A stretch of 25,202 nucleotides of DNA, taken from NCBI GenBank assembly GCA_002887195.1, contig PJAB01000499.1, positions 1 to 25,202 of the forward strand, read 5' to 3'. The translations under genes and the position numbers were made by a program. This document shows positions 1 to 8,137 of this stretch, one piece after another. Source of the DNA: Chrysochromulina parva (lineage: Eukaryota; Haptophyta; Prymnesiales; Chrysochromulinaceae). Position 1 is the first letter of the stretch. Each line of letters opens with the position of its first letter. The notes under the pieces are model-generated. The model saw only the letters and a program-made list of their open reading frames with translations. It was not told the DNA's origin and did no database searches.

Positions 1-231
1 GGGCAGCCCCTCCTTGCCGTCGCGGTCGTACAAGGTGCGCGTGCTCTTGTTCTTCAGCACTGCCCACGCCTCGTTGATGGCCTGCAGCTTTGTCTGGGCC
101 TCCTGCGAGCTATTCTTGTCCGGGTGCAGCGCTCGTGCGAGCTGCATGTATTTTGTGCGGATCTCCTTCGCCGTCGCGGTCGGGACGACGCCAAGAATGC
201 TGTAGTAGCTGCTGCTGTGATACATGTGCAT
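1..231 (-). CDS. J-domain (DnaJ/Hsp40) protein, N-terminal part, cut by the window edge
   Basis: The minus strand from 231 to the left edge reads as 77 open codons. It contains a J-domain: YYSILGV at the start of helix I, then KEIRTKYMQLARALHPDKN with the invariant HPD tripeptide that stimulates Hsp70 ATPase, then the helix III/IV region INEAWAVLKNKSTRTLYDRDG. J-domain proteins deliver clients to Hsp70. ATGs lie at 231 and 225, and both put the J-domain at the extreme N terminus, as in type I/II Hsp40s. The fragment ends before any G/F-rich or zinc-finger segment, so the class cannot be decided. Upstream of 231 the base composition becomes less GC-rich, which agrees with a 5' flank. Confidence 0.9.
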   Translation of the reverse strand, partial: MHMYHSSSYYSILGVVPTATAKEIRTKYMQLARALHPDKNSSQEAQTKLQAINEAWAVLKNKSTRTLYDRDGKEGLP

Positions 232-829
232 GTTGAAGTACGATGGATTGTGATGGTTATACGCAGCGAAGGGCGACACCTCGTGTGTGCGTCACTTCCT
301 ACGAGAAGAAGTCGCACACGATGTGTGACGACAGATACGTTACTTTTTCCGTCATTGAATGCATGCAAGCAGCTTTCGCGGTCTCCCTGTGCCAAAGGGG
401 GAGAAGCGCCCGAACTTCCCGTACCTCAAACAAGCGCAACCGAGTACTCCCGTAGCCAGCCGAGTAGGAAAGAGTGGGCGGAGATGAGATGCTTGTTTGC
501 TTACAATGTACTTGCTTGATCTGGCAATTCAAAAAGCCCATGAGGGACGCACCAGGCCCATAAGGAAGATCTGGAATTTCACCTCCTAGGATACAATGTA
601 TAACACGAGGATATGAGGATATCACCCTTCCCCCATTCCTCTCTTGCATGCTATCAACAAACACTTCTCACACGGGCAGTACCAGTGCCGTAGCACCGGT
701 TGTCGCGTCTGTCGTGTTCACGTTCACACGCAGTAACAGTGCCGTAGCACCGGCTGTCGCGTCTATCGTGTTAACGTTCACACGCGAGTCAGTCGGAGTG
801 TCGTCGTGGCACTCGTGTTCGTCGCGTCG
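232..829. other. Intergenic region between divergent J-domain and SDR genes
   Basis: This roughly 600 bp stretch separates two divergently transcribed genes and should hold both promoters. No convincing coding frame was found; the open frames lack GC3 bias and family motifs. The only clear structure is the 54-bp tandem repeat next to the SDR start, listed separately. Confidence 0.6.
676..783. repeat. Two tandem copies of a 54-bp unit upstream of the SDR gene
   Basis: Positions 676-729 and 730-783 are the same 54-bp unit with four mismatches; each starts gcagta and ends cgttcacac. The array ends 46 bp before the SDR ATG at 830, so it probably lies in the promoter or 5' leader. The period is a multiple of three and the plus frame is open through it, so an upstream coding role is possible but has no other support. 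Confidence 0.85.
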
Positions 830-2845
830 ATGGACGCCATCGCCGACGCCAACGACGACGACGACGACGACGCCGACGCACTCGCCGCCAGCATAGCCTC
901 CTCCAGCGGCAGCAGCATCTCTGTCGACGACCTCGCCACCACCGTGCGGGTGCTCAAGGCCCTGGCGTCCGCAGACGGCGGGCCGACGGCCGAGTACCGA
1001 GAGCCGCGCTTCAAGCCGCTGCGCGAGGCCATCCAGCTCTACGTGGACGACGTGCGCGCACGGCTCTTCCATGGGCAGGGCGCCGACAAGTACACGCGGC
1101 GCAAAGAGAACAAGCGCCGACTGGACGCCAAGGCGCAGCAGGAGCGCGCCATGGACCGCGCGGCCGCCGAGAAGACGCAGATGCGCGCGGAGCGGCTGCG
1201 CATGCTCGCCGACCTCGAGCGGCAAGGCGGCGCGGCGGCACTGATGCTCGTTCCCGACGGCGCCGTGGCTGACGGCGATGGCGTCGCGTTTCGAGCTTCG
1301 CTGGCCGCCCTCACGCACGAAGCTCACGACTCGAGCGGCGCAGACGCGGCGGCGGCAGACGAGGCCGGTGCTGGGGCGGCGGCGGCCCACGGCGAGACGG
1401 AGCTACGGATGCTGCGCGCGTGCTACGCGTGCAAGGTGCGCTTCAAGGTGCTCCACCACTTTTACGCGCAGCTCTGCCCCGAGTGCGCCGCGCTCAACTT
1501 TGCCAAGCGCAACCAGACGGCGTCGCTCTCGGGCCGCGTGTTCCTCGTGACGGGCGCGCGCGTCAAGATTGGGTTTCACGTGGTCTTGAAGCTGCTGCGC
1601 TGCGGCGCGACGGTGCTCGCGACTTCGCGCTTCCCAGCCGACACGGCCGCCCGCTACGCCGCGCAGCCCGACGCCTCCAGCTGGATCGACCGCTTGCGTA
1701 TCTACGGGCTGGACATGCGCGATCTGTCGTCCCTCGAGCTCTTCTGCCGCCACCTGATCGGCACGTGCCACCGGCTGGATGGCATCGTGAACAACGCGTG
1801 CCAGACAATTCGGCGGCCGGCGGCGTACTATGCGCACCTGATGCCGCTCGAGCTCCAGCCGGGCACCTGGAATCCCGAGGTGCGACACCTCCTGGCTGAT
1901 CACGTGAGCTGCTTTGGTGCTCCGGCGATGCCGCCGCCGGCTGCTGAGAGCAGGGGCGCGCCCGCGGCGCGGCTGCTGCCGCCGTCGTCCGCACCGATGG
2001 CCGACGCGACGACGGCGATGCCGCCGACGTCGATGCCGACAACAGTGTCAGAAGCGCCACCTGCCGCCGCAGCCGCCGCCGCCGTGGCGGCCCTATGGTC
2101 TGCTCCGGCTACCGGCTTGGCGGCGGCGGCGGCCACCATCCCCTCGGCACTATGGTCGCAGGCGCCGCTGTGGTCCGCCGAGCCAGGCGTGCCGCAGCCC
2201 GATGAGGGCACGGCCTCACAGTTCCCACTGGGCGTCGTCGACGTCAACGGCCAGCAGCTCGACACACGCACCACCAACTCGTGGCTGCTCAAGCTGCACG
2301 AGGTGTCGACGCCCGAGGTGGCCGAGGTGCTCGCGATCCACGCGCTCGCCCCCTTTATCCTTAGCTCGGATTTTGAACATGCGAGTGCTCACCACGGCGC
2401 CCGCCTCTCCCCACAGGTGCTCGCGATCAACGCGCTCGCCCCCTTTATCCTCAACTCGCGGCTGCGGGGGCTGCTCGAGGCGACGCCTGACCGGCCCGCC
2501 TTCGTCGTCAACGTGTCCGCCATGGAGGGCAAGTTCTACCGGTATAAGACGCCCAACCATCCTCACACGAACATGGCCAAGGCGGCCCTCAACATGATGA
2601 CGCGCACGTGCGCCGAGGAGCTCGCGAGTTGTGGTGTGCTCATGAACTCGGTCGACACGGGCTGGATCAATGATGAGAACCCTCTCGAGAAGGCCGCCGC
2701 CACCGCCGCGCATAATCACTTCCAGACGCCTCTCGACGAGATCGACGCGGCCGCGCGCATCCTCGACCCGATCCTGTCCGTCGTCAACGGCGGCGAGCAC
2801 GTGCACGGCAAGTTTCTGAAGGATTACCGTCCGATTGAGTGGTGA
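830..2845 (+). CDS. Zinc-ribbon SDR-family oxidoreductase (Rossmann fold)
   Basis: Predicted NAD(P)-dependent short-chain dehydrogenase-like protein, about 641 aa after removal of the 90-nt intron at 2327-2416. The N terminus is acidic (poly-Asp) and then charged. A zinc ribbon CYAC...CPEC sits at residues 198-219 and runs straight into the Rossmann domain (FLVTGARVKIG, about residue 241). NNACQT near 321 replaces the usual NNAG, and the active-site region is NVSAMEG...HTNMAKAAL. From memory this arrangement (CxxC ribbon, TGxRVKIG, NNACQT, HTNMAKAALNMMTRT, C-terminal GEHVxGxFLKDYxPxxW) is a known but functionally uncharacterised SDR family in bacteria, fungi and protists. The Tyr of the classical YxxxK motif is Thr here, so the substrate and even the catalysis are unknown. 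An Ala/Pro-rich insertion of about 110 residues follows NNACQT. I chose the ATG at 830; the frame is open to a GTG at 806, which is unlikely as a eukaryotic start. Confidence 0.88.
   Translation: MDAIADANDDDDDDADALAASIASSSGSSISVDDLATTVRVLKALASADGGPTAEYREPRFKPLREAIQLYVDDVRARLFHGQGADKYTRRKENKRRLDAKAQQERAMDRAAAEKTQMRAERLRMLADLERQGGAAALMLVPDGAVADGDGVAFRASLAALTHEAHDSSGADAAAADEAGAGAAAAHGETELRMLRACYACKVRFKVLHHFYAQLCPECAALNFAKRNQTASLSGRVFLVTGARVKIGFHVVLKLLRCGATVLATSRFPADTAARYAAQPDASSWIDRLRIYGLDMRDLSSLELFCRHLIGTCHRLDGIVNNACQTIRRPAAYYAHLMPLELQPGTWNPEVRHLLADHVSCFGAPAMPPPAAESRGAPAARLLPPSSAPMADATTAMPPTSMPTTVSEAPPAAAAAAAVAALWSAPATGLAAAAATIPSALWSQAPLWSAEPGVPQPDEGTASQFPLGVVDVNGQQLDTRTTNSWLLKLHEVSTPEVAEVLAIHALAPFILSSDFEHASAHHGARLSPQVLAINALAPFILNSRLRGLLEATPDRPAFVVNVSAMEGKFYRYKTPNHPHTNMAKAALNMMTRTCAEELASCGVLMNSVDTGWINDENPLEKAAATAAHNHFQTPLDEIDAAARILDPILSVVNGGEHVHGKFLKDYRPIEW
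2327..2416 (+). other. Intron of the SDR gene whose first 42 nt copy the next exon
   Basis: The GT-AG intron has donor GAG|gtgctcgcg and acceptor ctccccacag|GTGCTCGCG. Its first 42 nt (2327-2368) match the first 42 nt of the downstream exon (2417-2458) at 39 positions. It is 90 nt long with no stop, so the reading frame continues through it, and unspliced mRNA would encode the peptide VLAI(H/N)ALAPFIL twice. The protein family has this segment once, which is why I call it an intron. The filler contains the family-B motif catgcgagtgctcaccac (2378 onward), shared with introns of other genes in the window. Confidence 0.8.
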
Positions 2846-2879
2846 GCGCAGCGACACTGATGCGGTGGAGAGGGAGTAC

Positions 2880-2937
2880 AGAAAAGTTTGTCTTTTGTCT
2901 TTCACCGGACCGTACCTTTAACATGCGGCGGGCGACC
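2880..2937 (+). repeat. Dispersed element, copy A, downstream of the SDR stop
   Basis: Positions 2880-2900 are a 21-nt string (agaaaagtttgtc then ttttgtct) that recurs exactly at 15536-15556. In both copies accgtacc follows about 10 nt later, then a looser shared segment (taacatgcgg here, taacgtgtgg there) and cgaccat/acaaccat. Both copies lie just 3' of a stop codon on the same strand, 34 bp and 14 bp after it. It may be a decayed dispersed repeat or a shared 3'-UTR element. Confidence 0.65.
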
Positions 2938-3120
2938 ATCGGGCGGCTGTATCTCCCCCCTGGCCCGAGGGCCGAGGGGTACTTCCAACTTTGAGTGTCT
3001 GAGTCGTTGTGCCTTCTCGGGACGTTCCGCAGCTTCCCCGGCTCTTAGCCGTTTCACAAAGAGCTGTTTTCCCAATGGTTATATTTCGACACCCAAGACA
3101 CCGGACCGGCGTACATACGG

Positions 3121-4191
3121 ATGCGGTTACCACCAGCTCGGGGACGTTCACAGCAGCCAAAAATGGATCGAAACCTTTATCCGGATACTTTACCATTTCC
3201 AATGCGTCCGACCATCATCCCATCGACCACGAGCAGCACAGCCATCGTCCAACCACCCCAAAATCCGACGCGCACGCGCTCCTACCTCGCGCGTGGCCGA
3301 CCAGCAAGCGAAGTCACGATCACCGAGCTACCCACGCGTCGCACCGAGTCATCCTCAAATCTCCCATCGCTGAACGAGCGGCAGGTGCTCGCCACCCAGC
3401 TCGAGCACCTCAGCAACGAGCGGCGAGGTTTGGAGATGCGTGACGGCGCTGCTGCGCCTGTGGAGCGGCAAGGACTTGCCATCCAGCTCGCGCACCTGCA
3501 CCATCCTGAGATTGTCGCATCACTCAATGCGACGACGGAGCTTGCGCTGACGAGTGCTGGCGACCTGCTCAGGCAAAGGCGCTACGCACCGTTGACGCAA
3601 CAGTTCCTTCCCGGCTCGTCAGAGGAGAGCCGGGCGGCCTCCGAGCAGCGCATCGCAGCTCGGCGCACGCGCGTCGACACCGCGCTCGATGCGCTGCAGA
3701 GCCGGATCCGCGCGGACGCAGAAGATCGTGAGGCCCTCGACGCGCGGGTGCTCGCGAGGCGCCAGCAACGGCGCGCGGAGATTGCCGAGGTTGCGGGCGG
3801 CTTGGCGAATCGGCGCGCTATGGTGGAAGTGCTGCGCGACCTCGCGGACGCGCATCGCCTACTGCTGAGCAGGTTTGCGGAGCTGCAGCATGCAATGGAG
3901 CTTGCGCCACTCAAACCGCTCGGGATGGCCCCTGACGAAATCGAGATGCGTCTGCCGGCGCTCCCGTACTCCGCGGTGCTGCGCGGGAGCCGTGGCTGCG
4001 AGCTGCCCGGAGGCGTCGAGTGCGCCATCTGCCAGTCGGCGATGGGCCGAGCGGACGCTGTGCGGCTGCTGCCCTGTCGACATGCCTTTCACGCGGCATG
4101 CATCGACCCCTGGCTTGGGCGCTCGACGTGCTGCCCCATGTGCCGCGCGGAGGTTGGGAATGCGAGCGATCGGAGTCGGCCGGACGGGTGA
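3121..4191 (+). CDS. RING-H2 zinc finger protein, putative E3 ubiquitin ligase
   Basis: Predicted 356-aa single-exon protein with a C-terminal C3H2C3 RING: C301-x2-C304, C319-x-H321, H324-x2-C327, C338-x2-C341. The spacing and the FHAACIDPWL core are typical of RING-H2 E3 ligases, which recruit an E2 and transfer ubiquitin. The N-terminal 80 residues are Pro/Ser/Thr-rich. Residues about 85-265 are Arg/Glu/Ala-rich and probably form coiled coil, including the short internal repeat ERQVLATQLEHL / ERQGLAIQLAHL. There is no transmembrane segment, so a soluble ligase is expected. The first ATG is at 3121; an alternative (MDRNLYP) is at 3163. Substrates cannot be inferred from the neighbours. Confidence 0.85.
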   Translation: MRLPPARGRSQQPKMDRNLYPDTLPFPMRPTIIPSTTSSTAIVQPPQNPTRTRSYLARGRPASEVTITELPTRRTESSSNLPSLNERQVLATQLEHLSNERRGLEMRDGAAAPVERQGLAIQLAHLHHPEIVASLNATTELALTSAGDLLRQRRYAPLTQQFLPGSSEESRAASEQRIAARRTRVDTALDALQSRIRADAEDREALDARVLARRQQRRAEIAEVAGGLANRRAMVEVLRDLADAHRLLLSRFAELQHAMELAPLKPLGMAPDEIEMRLPALPYSAVLRGSRGCELPGGVECAICQSAMGRADAVRLLPCRHAFHAACIDPWLGRSTCCPMCRAEVGNASDRSRPDG

Positions 4192-4476
4192 TTGCGGGGC
4201 AGAGTCGCGTGTTGACACAACAACCGTGTTCTACTGGCTCTGCAACGTGTGTTTGTATACGTGTAGATCTGATGCATCTTAGATCTCCTCTTCGCTTAGC
4301 TATTAATCGTGCTATAAATTGATACATGTCCTCCGATCACACCACATCGCATGATCAAGGTCGCTACACGCTAGACCCACGTCGCCACACATACTACCCA
4401 GCAGGAAACACATCATAATTGACTGTGTATATAGTGCTGTCGAGGCAGATGACGCAACGTGCGAGCTGCGCCAGGG

Positions 4477-6344
4477 TCATCGCCGCTCTCGGCCGCGAGC
4501 TGTGGCTTGAGGGCCACGTTCCGCGGAATCAAGTACACGTCGGAGGAGCGGGGCAGCGGACACAGCGCGGGACCACGTGGAGGGGGAGGCGGTGGAGCAA
4601 GTGCTCGCGGTAGACTGCTCATGAGCGATCCGAGCCATACCAATCCTGATCACGGAGCTGAGCGCAGGCGAGCTCAGCGCGGGTGAGTGGAGTGCAGCCG
4701 ACGGCGGCAACGCGGGCGGCGGTGGCTCCGCTGCTACCAGCGCCGTCCCCCCCTCCTCCGAGTCCACCAAGACCCTTGCTGCTGCCTCCACCTGTGCTAC
4801 CGCTACCCTTGCTGCCTCCACCACGCCCACCTCCTCCGAGTCCACCATTACCCTCGCTGCCTCCAGCTCCAGCTTTGCCACCACTTCCGCTAATGAGGCC
4901 ATCTGCCCTCGAAACGTGTGCAACTGCCGGCGCGCGCGCGCAAGGGGGCTGTCGTCGGCTAGCGTGCCGCTCGCGTCGGGGGAGATGAGCGCCTCACCGC
5001 CCTCCTCTGCGTCGCGGTACGTTTCCATCAGGTGCGGGCTGGGCGGGGTGCCGTGGTGGGCACTTGCATGCGCGGGCTGGTGCGTTTCGATCAGGTGGGG
5101 ACTCGAGACGCCTTGGTGGGCACTTGCATGCGCGGGCTGGTGCATTTCGATCAGGTGGGGACTCGAGACGGTCGAGATCATCGTGCTCGCCAGCGCCAGC
5201 ACCGCAGCCCCTGCTGCCTCCTCCGCGGCACGCGCCGTGTCCGCGACCTCCTCCGCGGCTACACGCGCCTTGAGCGCCTCACTGTACGATTGATAGGCCG
5301 CCTCGAGCTCGCACAGCCTCAGCCCCTGCTCGGCCTCGGCCTCGGCACGCGCCACTCGCTTGCGCCTCTCGAGCTCCTCCTGATGAGGGCGGTCATCAGC
5401 ATGCACTCAGCCGGGTATGAATCAGGTTCGGCTCTCGAGCTCCTCCTGATGAGGGAGGTCATCAGCATGCACTCAGCCGGAATCGGGTATGAACCAGGTT
5501 CGGCTCTCGAGCTCTGTGCCTTATCGATCCGGTCGAGAGCAAACTCGCGCAGGCTCGGCTCCAACAGCGCGAGCAGCCGCGCTTCAAGCCGCGAATGCCT
5601 GGTCGCCTGCGTCGTCTCGGGCTCGAGCAAACTCGTCATCTCGGGCTTCGTCAACTCGGGCTTCGTCAGCTCCAAATCGCGGGGCTTCGTCAACTCGGGC
5701 TTCGTCATCTCGGGCTCGAGGGCGGGAGTCGTCACGGGCGTGAACATGCTGCGCGCCTTGGCGACCTGTGCCTGCACGTGACTCGAGGCTGCCTTGGGGC
5801 GCCGCGCGTTGCGCATCACGCTGAGAGCAGTGAGCAAGTTGAGGTCGATCGCTGGCCTGCGGCCACGTACTGCTCTGCCCTTCTCGTCTGTCGCGCGCTC
5901 GACAGAGACACGAGACATCGATGACGTCACGTCGTCATTTGCTGCAGCGGTCGACGCCACTGACGGCGTGGTGGGCTGCTCGAGCAGCGTGATCACTGCA
6001 GCGTGACCCTGCTCCCGTGCAAAGTGAAGCGCCGTCCTCCCGTCATTGGTCCTCATCGTTCGGTCGGCACCGGAGGCGAGCAGCAGCTTCACTACGTCTG
6101 GATGGTTGTTGATTGCGGCCAGGTGGAGCGCCGTGTTCCCACGGCTGGTCGTGGTGTCCACTCGCGCGCCAGAGCCGAGGATCATGTCCACGCAGGCCGA
6201 GTGCCCGTTGGCTGCAGCGGCCATGAGCGGCGCGGTCCAATCTCTATTCTCGACGTCGCCACCACCGACGACAAGCCTCTTCAGCTCGTCGTCCCTACCG
6301 TCACGTGCGGCGCGCCACATGTCCCACACACCGTCATGCGGCAT
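4477..6344 (-). CDS. Ankyrin-repeat protein with C-terminal coiled coil
   Basis: The gene reads leftward from an ATG at 6344. Residues about 5-115 hold three to four ankyrin repeats (WTAPLMAAAANGHSACVDMIL, then GNTALHLAAINNHPDVVKLLL, then GRTALHFAREQGHAAVITLLE), a protein-binding module. A low-complexity segment follows, with TKPELTKP-like repeats. The frame then changes across a repeat-bearing intron (about 5504-5380) into a Glu/Ala/Arg coiled coil (EELERRKRVARAEAEAEQ). A 60-bp tandem repeat (5050-5169) lies inside this second part and may itself be intronic. The GC bias at the third codon position moves to another frame near 4545, and that frame stays open to 4413. The C terminus is therefore probably spliced differently and the stop at 4477 is provisional. 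Function beyond scaffolding is unknown. Confidence 0.72.
5050..5169 (-). repeat. Two 60-bp tandem units inside the ankyrin gene
   Basis: Units 5050-5109 and 5110-5169 differ at two positions. On the coding (minus) strand each is a copy of the start of the following segment (tccccacctgatcgaaac against cccgcacctgatggaaac) followed by the motif catgcaagtgcccaccac. That motif also occurs in the SDR and channel introns. Each unit is in frame and without stops (HLIE(M/T)HQPAHASAH), so it can be translated, but its makeup is that of the window's exon-copy introns. Either reading is possible. Confidence 0.8.
5380..5504 (-). other. Probable intron of the ankyrin gene made of two tandem units
   Basis: The minus strand between the ankyrin part and the coiled-coil part holds two copies of about 66 nt. 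Each contains gagctcgagagccgaacctg, then ctgagtgcatgctgatgac, and ends ccctcatcag. The real downstream exon also begins gaggagctcgagagg, so the exon start is present three times. The acceptor ccctcatcag|GAGGAG is clear. The donor is not: a GC donor after CTCGAGA at 5505 restores the frame, whereas the GT in cctg|gttcat would need a different acceptor. The exact left boundary is therefore uncertain. Confidence 0.6.
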
Positions 6345-6558
6345 GCGTCGAGCTGTCTTGCTGAACGGCGGCGCGCTTGGTCAGGCCAGCTGTTTTCATC
6401 TTCACGATAGGTCGGCCCATGTCGTTTCATTGCATGCAACTTAATCTGCAACTTAAATGGGGGTCAAAAGATACAGAATACTCGTCTCGACCTCTGTTTG
6501 TGATCATTTAGCGCCTTTTTCATGCACAAATTCACGTGTCTGTTGGTGCGAAACGGAG

Positions 6559-7603
6559 ATGCTGTCGGACGAGGTCAGGGCGGCGGCAACAGCGGAGGGG
6601 CTCGAGCTTGTGCCATCGTCGAGCAATGAGACGGGCTTCAAGTGCGTGGCCAAGCAAGTAAGTGGTGGCAAGTATGTGGCACAGATCAATAAGAGTCATA
6701 AGAACGGTAAGCAGCGCTACCTCGGCAGATTCGCGACGCCGGAGGAGGCAGCCTTGTGCTATGCAAGGCACATTGGGGCGGAGCGAGCGGCGGCAGAGGC
6801 GGCGGAGGCGAGGGCCGCAGAGCCGGAACCGCTCACAGCGGATGAGGCCAGGGCGGCCGCGGCGGCAGTCAGGGCTGCCGCGGCGGCCGAGGGGCTCGAG
6901 CTTGTGCCGTCGTTTAGCTGTGAGACGGGCTTCAAGGGCGCGCACAAGCGCGGTGGCAAGTATGAGGCGTGCATTAGGGAGGACGGCAAGCAGCGCTACC
7001 TCGGCAGATTCGCGACGCCGGAGGAGGCGGCCTTGTGCTATGCAAGGCATATCGGGGCGGAGCGAGCGGCGGCGGAGGCGGCGGAGGCGAGGGGCGAAGG
7101 GCTAGAGCCACTCAAGGCGGACGAGGCCAGGGCGGCCGCGGCGGCCAAGGGGCTCGAGCTGGTGCCGTCGAGCAGTGAGACGTACGAGCACCCGCCACAA
7201 TTGGAAGCCTGGCCGGCTCGAACGCAGTCGGCTCCCGCCAGCAGTAGCAGCACGATAAGATTGGGCTCCCCATATTCACGCGACGACCCTCCCTCTCCCA
7301 GCCCCTTGGCCAGCAGTAGCAGCTCGACAAGAAAGCGCGAGAGCAAAAGAAACTGCTCAGGGCTGCAGAACATTTTTCCGATCGGCAAAAGGCAAGCCAT
7401 TCGAGAGTTCAACGCGTGGATTCAGGCTACCGCTGCGGTGGGTGGAGTGGTGCTTCAGGGGCGTGGTGCACATGTTGATTGGTGGCAGGCACGCAGCGCG
7501 AATCAAGAAGTATGGCAAGATGCGCCAGGAGGAGGCCTCCCTCAGCCCCGGCAACATGTACACTTTCACCCCCTATTGGATCGAAGTTATCCATAGCGCA
7601 TAG
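6559..7603 (+). CDS. AP2/ERF-like DNA-binding domain protein with tandem AP2 repeats
   Basis: Two AP2-like domains are visible, TGFKCVAKQVSGGKYVAQI...YLGRFATPEEAALCYARHIGA and TGFKGAHKRGGKYEACI...YLGRFATPEEAALCYARHIGA, each about 50 aa with the LGxFxTPEEAAxxYA core. A third unit begins (KGLELVPSSSET) but breaks off. AP2 domains bind DNA and are often abundant in microalgae, so a transcription factor or an AP2-bearing mobile-protein relic are both possible. The two units are nearly identical DNA (period about 280 bp). After 7181 the codon bias weakens; from about 7369 a different frame has strong GC3 bias (LPLRWVEWCFRGVVHMLIGG...) to a TAG at 7601-7603. I therefore infer an intron at 7182-7368; without it the frame ends at 7596. 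The start at 6559 (MLSDEV) is preferred because GC rises there; an in-frame ATG also lies at 6457. Confidence 0.7.
7182..7368 (+). other. Inferred intron of the AP2 gene
   Basis: Donor GAGAC|gtacgagc and acceptor ggctgcag|AACATT join two frames with good codon bias and give a 285-aa product. Inside are two copies of gccagcagtagcagc, near 7231 and 7310, again a duplicated segment within an intron. Other acceptors nearby (ctcag at 7360) do not restore the frame with this donor. There is no transcript support. Confidence 0.45.
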
Positions 7604-8137
7604 GTAATCGAATGGTATAGCCGGTGTTGATTCCGCATTGCGCATCTCGTCCTAACTTCGGTTCAACGCGTGCTTCACGTTCTTGCTTATTCTTTGGGCG
7701 GATGGTGAAGGTCGCAGGTGTCCACATGCGTGGGTTGAAATATGGTGAAGAGGGCGAGCGCAATGAGGGCGAGGCGGGTTAATCTCGACGCTGGGTGTGC
7801 GGTAAGTCGGGCATCTCCGGCGCATGAGGATGGATCAATACTGATCATAATTACGTAATGAGATTGACATATGTGAGTCGCCGTCGCGCCGGCTCTCGCG
7901 CGTCTTTAGCGCGTCCACAGCGGCACTCAGCGAACCCACAGCCCATGCCACACCACACAGCCACTCGTGGACGCGCGACTCATCACGGGCCAATACCAAT
8001 TTTATAACGGGACATAGTGAAGCGCGAAGCATGCGCGGACCGCAAACGAGATTCTTGTGAGGTCGGAACAAACGGTCCAAGAAGAGTTATAAATAACTTC
8101 CGTTGAACCCCTTCAGCATTTGTTCCGGCGGTCGGCC
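7604..8137. other. Intergenic region, no gene seen
   Basis: This 534-bp stretch lies between the AP2 gene and the channel gene. Frames on both strands are short, lack GC3 bias and show no family motif. It should contain the 3' end of the AP2 transcript and the promoter of the channel gene. Confidence 0.5.

Noticed and set aside
806..829. GTG-started extension of the SDR gene, and similar GTG/TTG extensions of the HDAC, Tic22, PhyH, BART, cyclophilin and sulfotransferase genes
   Set aside because: Eukaryotic nuclear genes rarely start at GTG or TTG; in each case an in-frame ATG at a sensible place was used.
849..870. GAC trinucleotide run as a microsatellite of interest
   Set aside because: It encodes an Asp run in the SDR N terminus and is ordinary for this GC-rich genome; a similar Asp run lies in the PhyH protein.
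668..1390. Long minus-strand open frame of 240 codons opposite the SDR gene
   Set aside because: It is a GC-rich shadow frame with His/Val/Arg-rich composition and no domain; the plus strand has a recognisable family.
2327..2458. A true protein repeat in the SDR
   Set aside because: The family carries this segment once, and the first copy is bounded by good splice sites; an intron explains it better.
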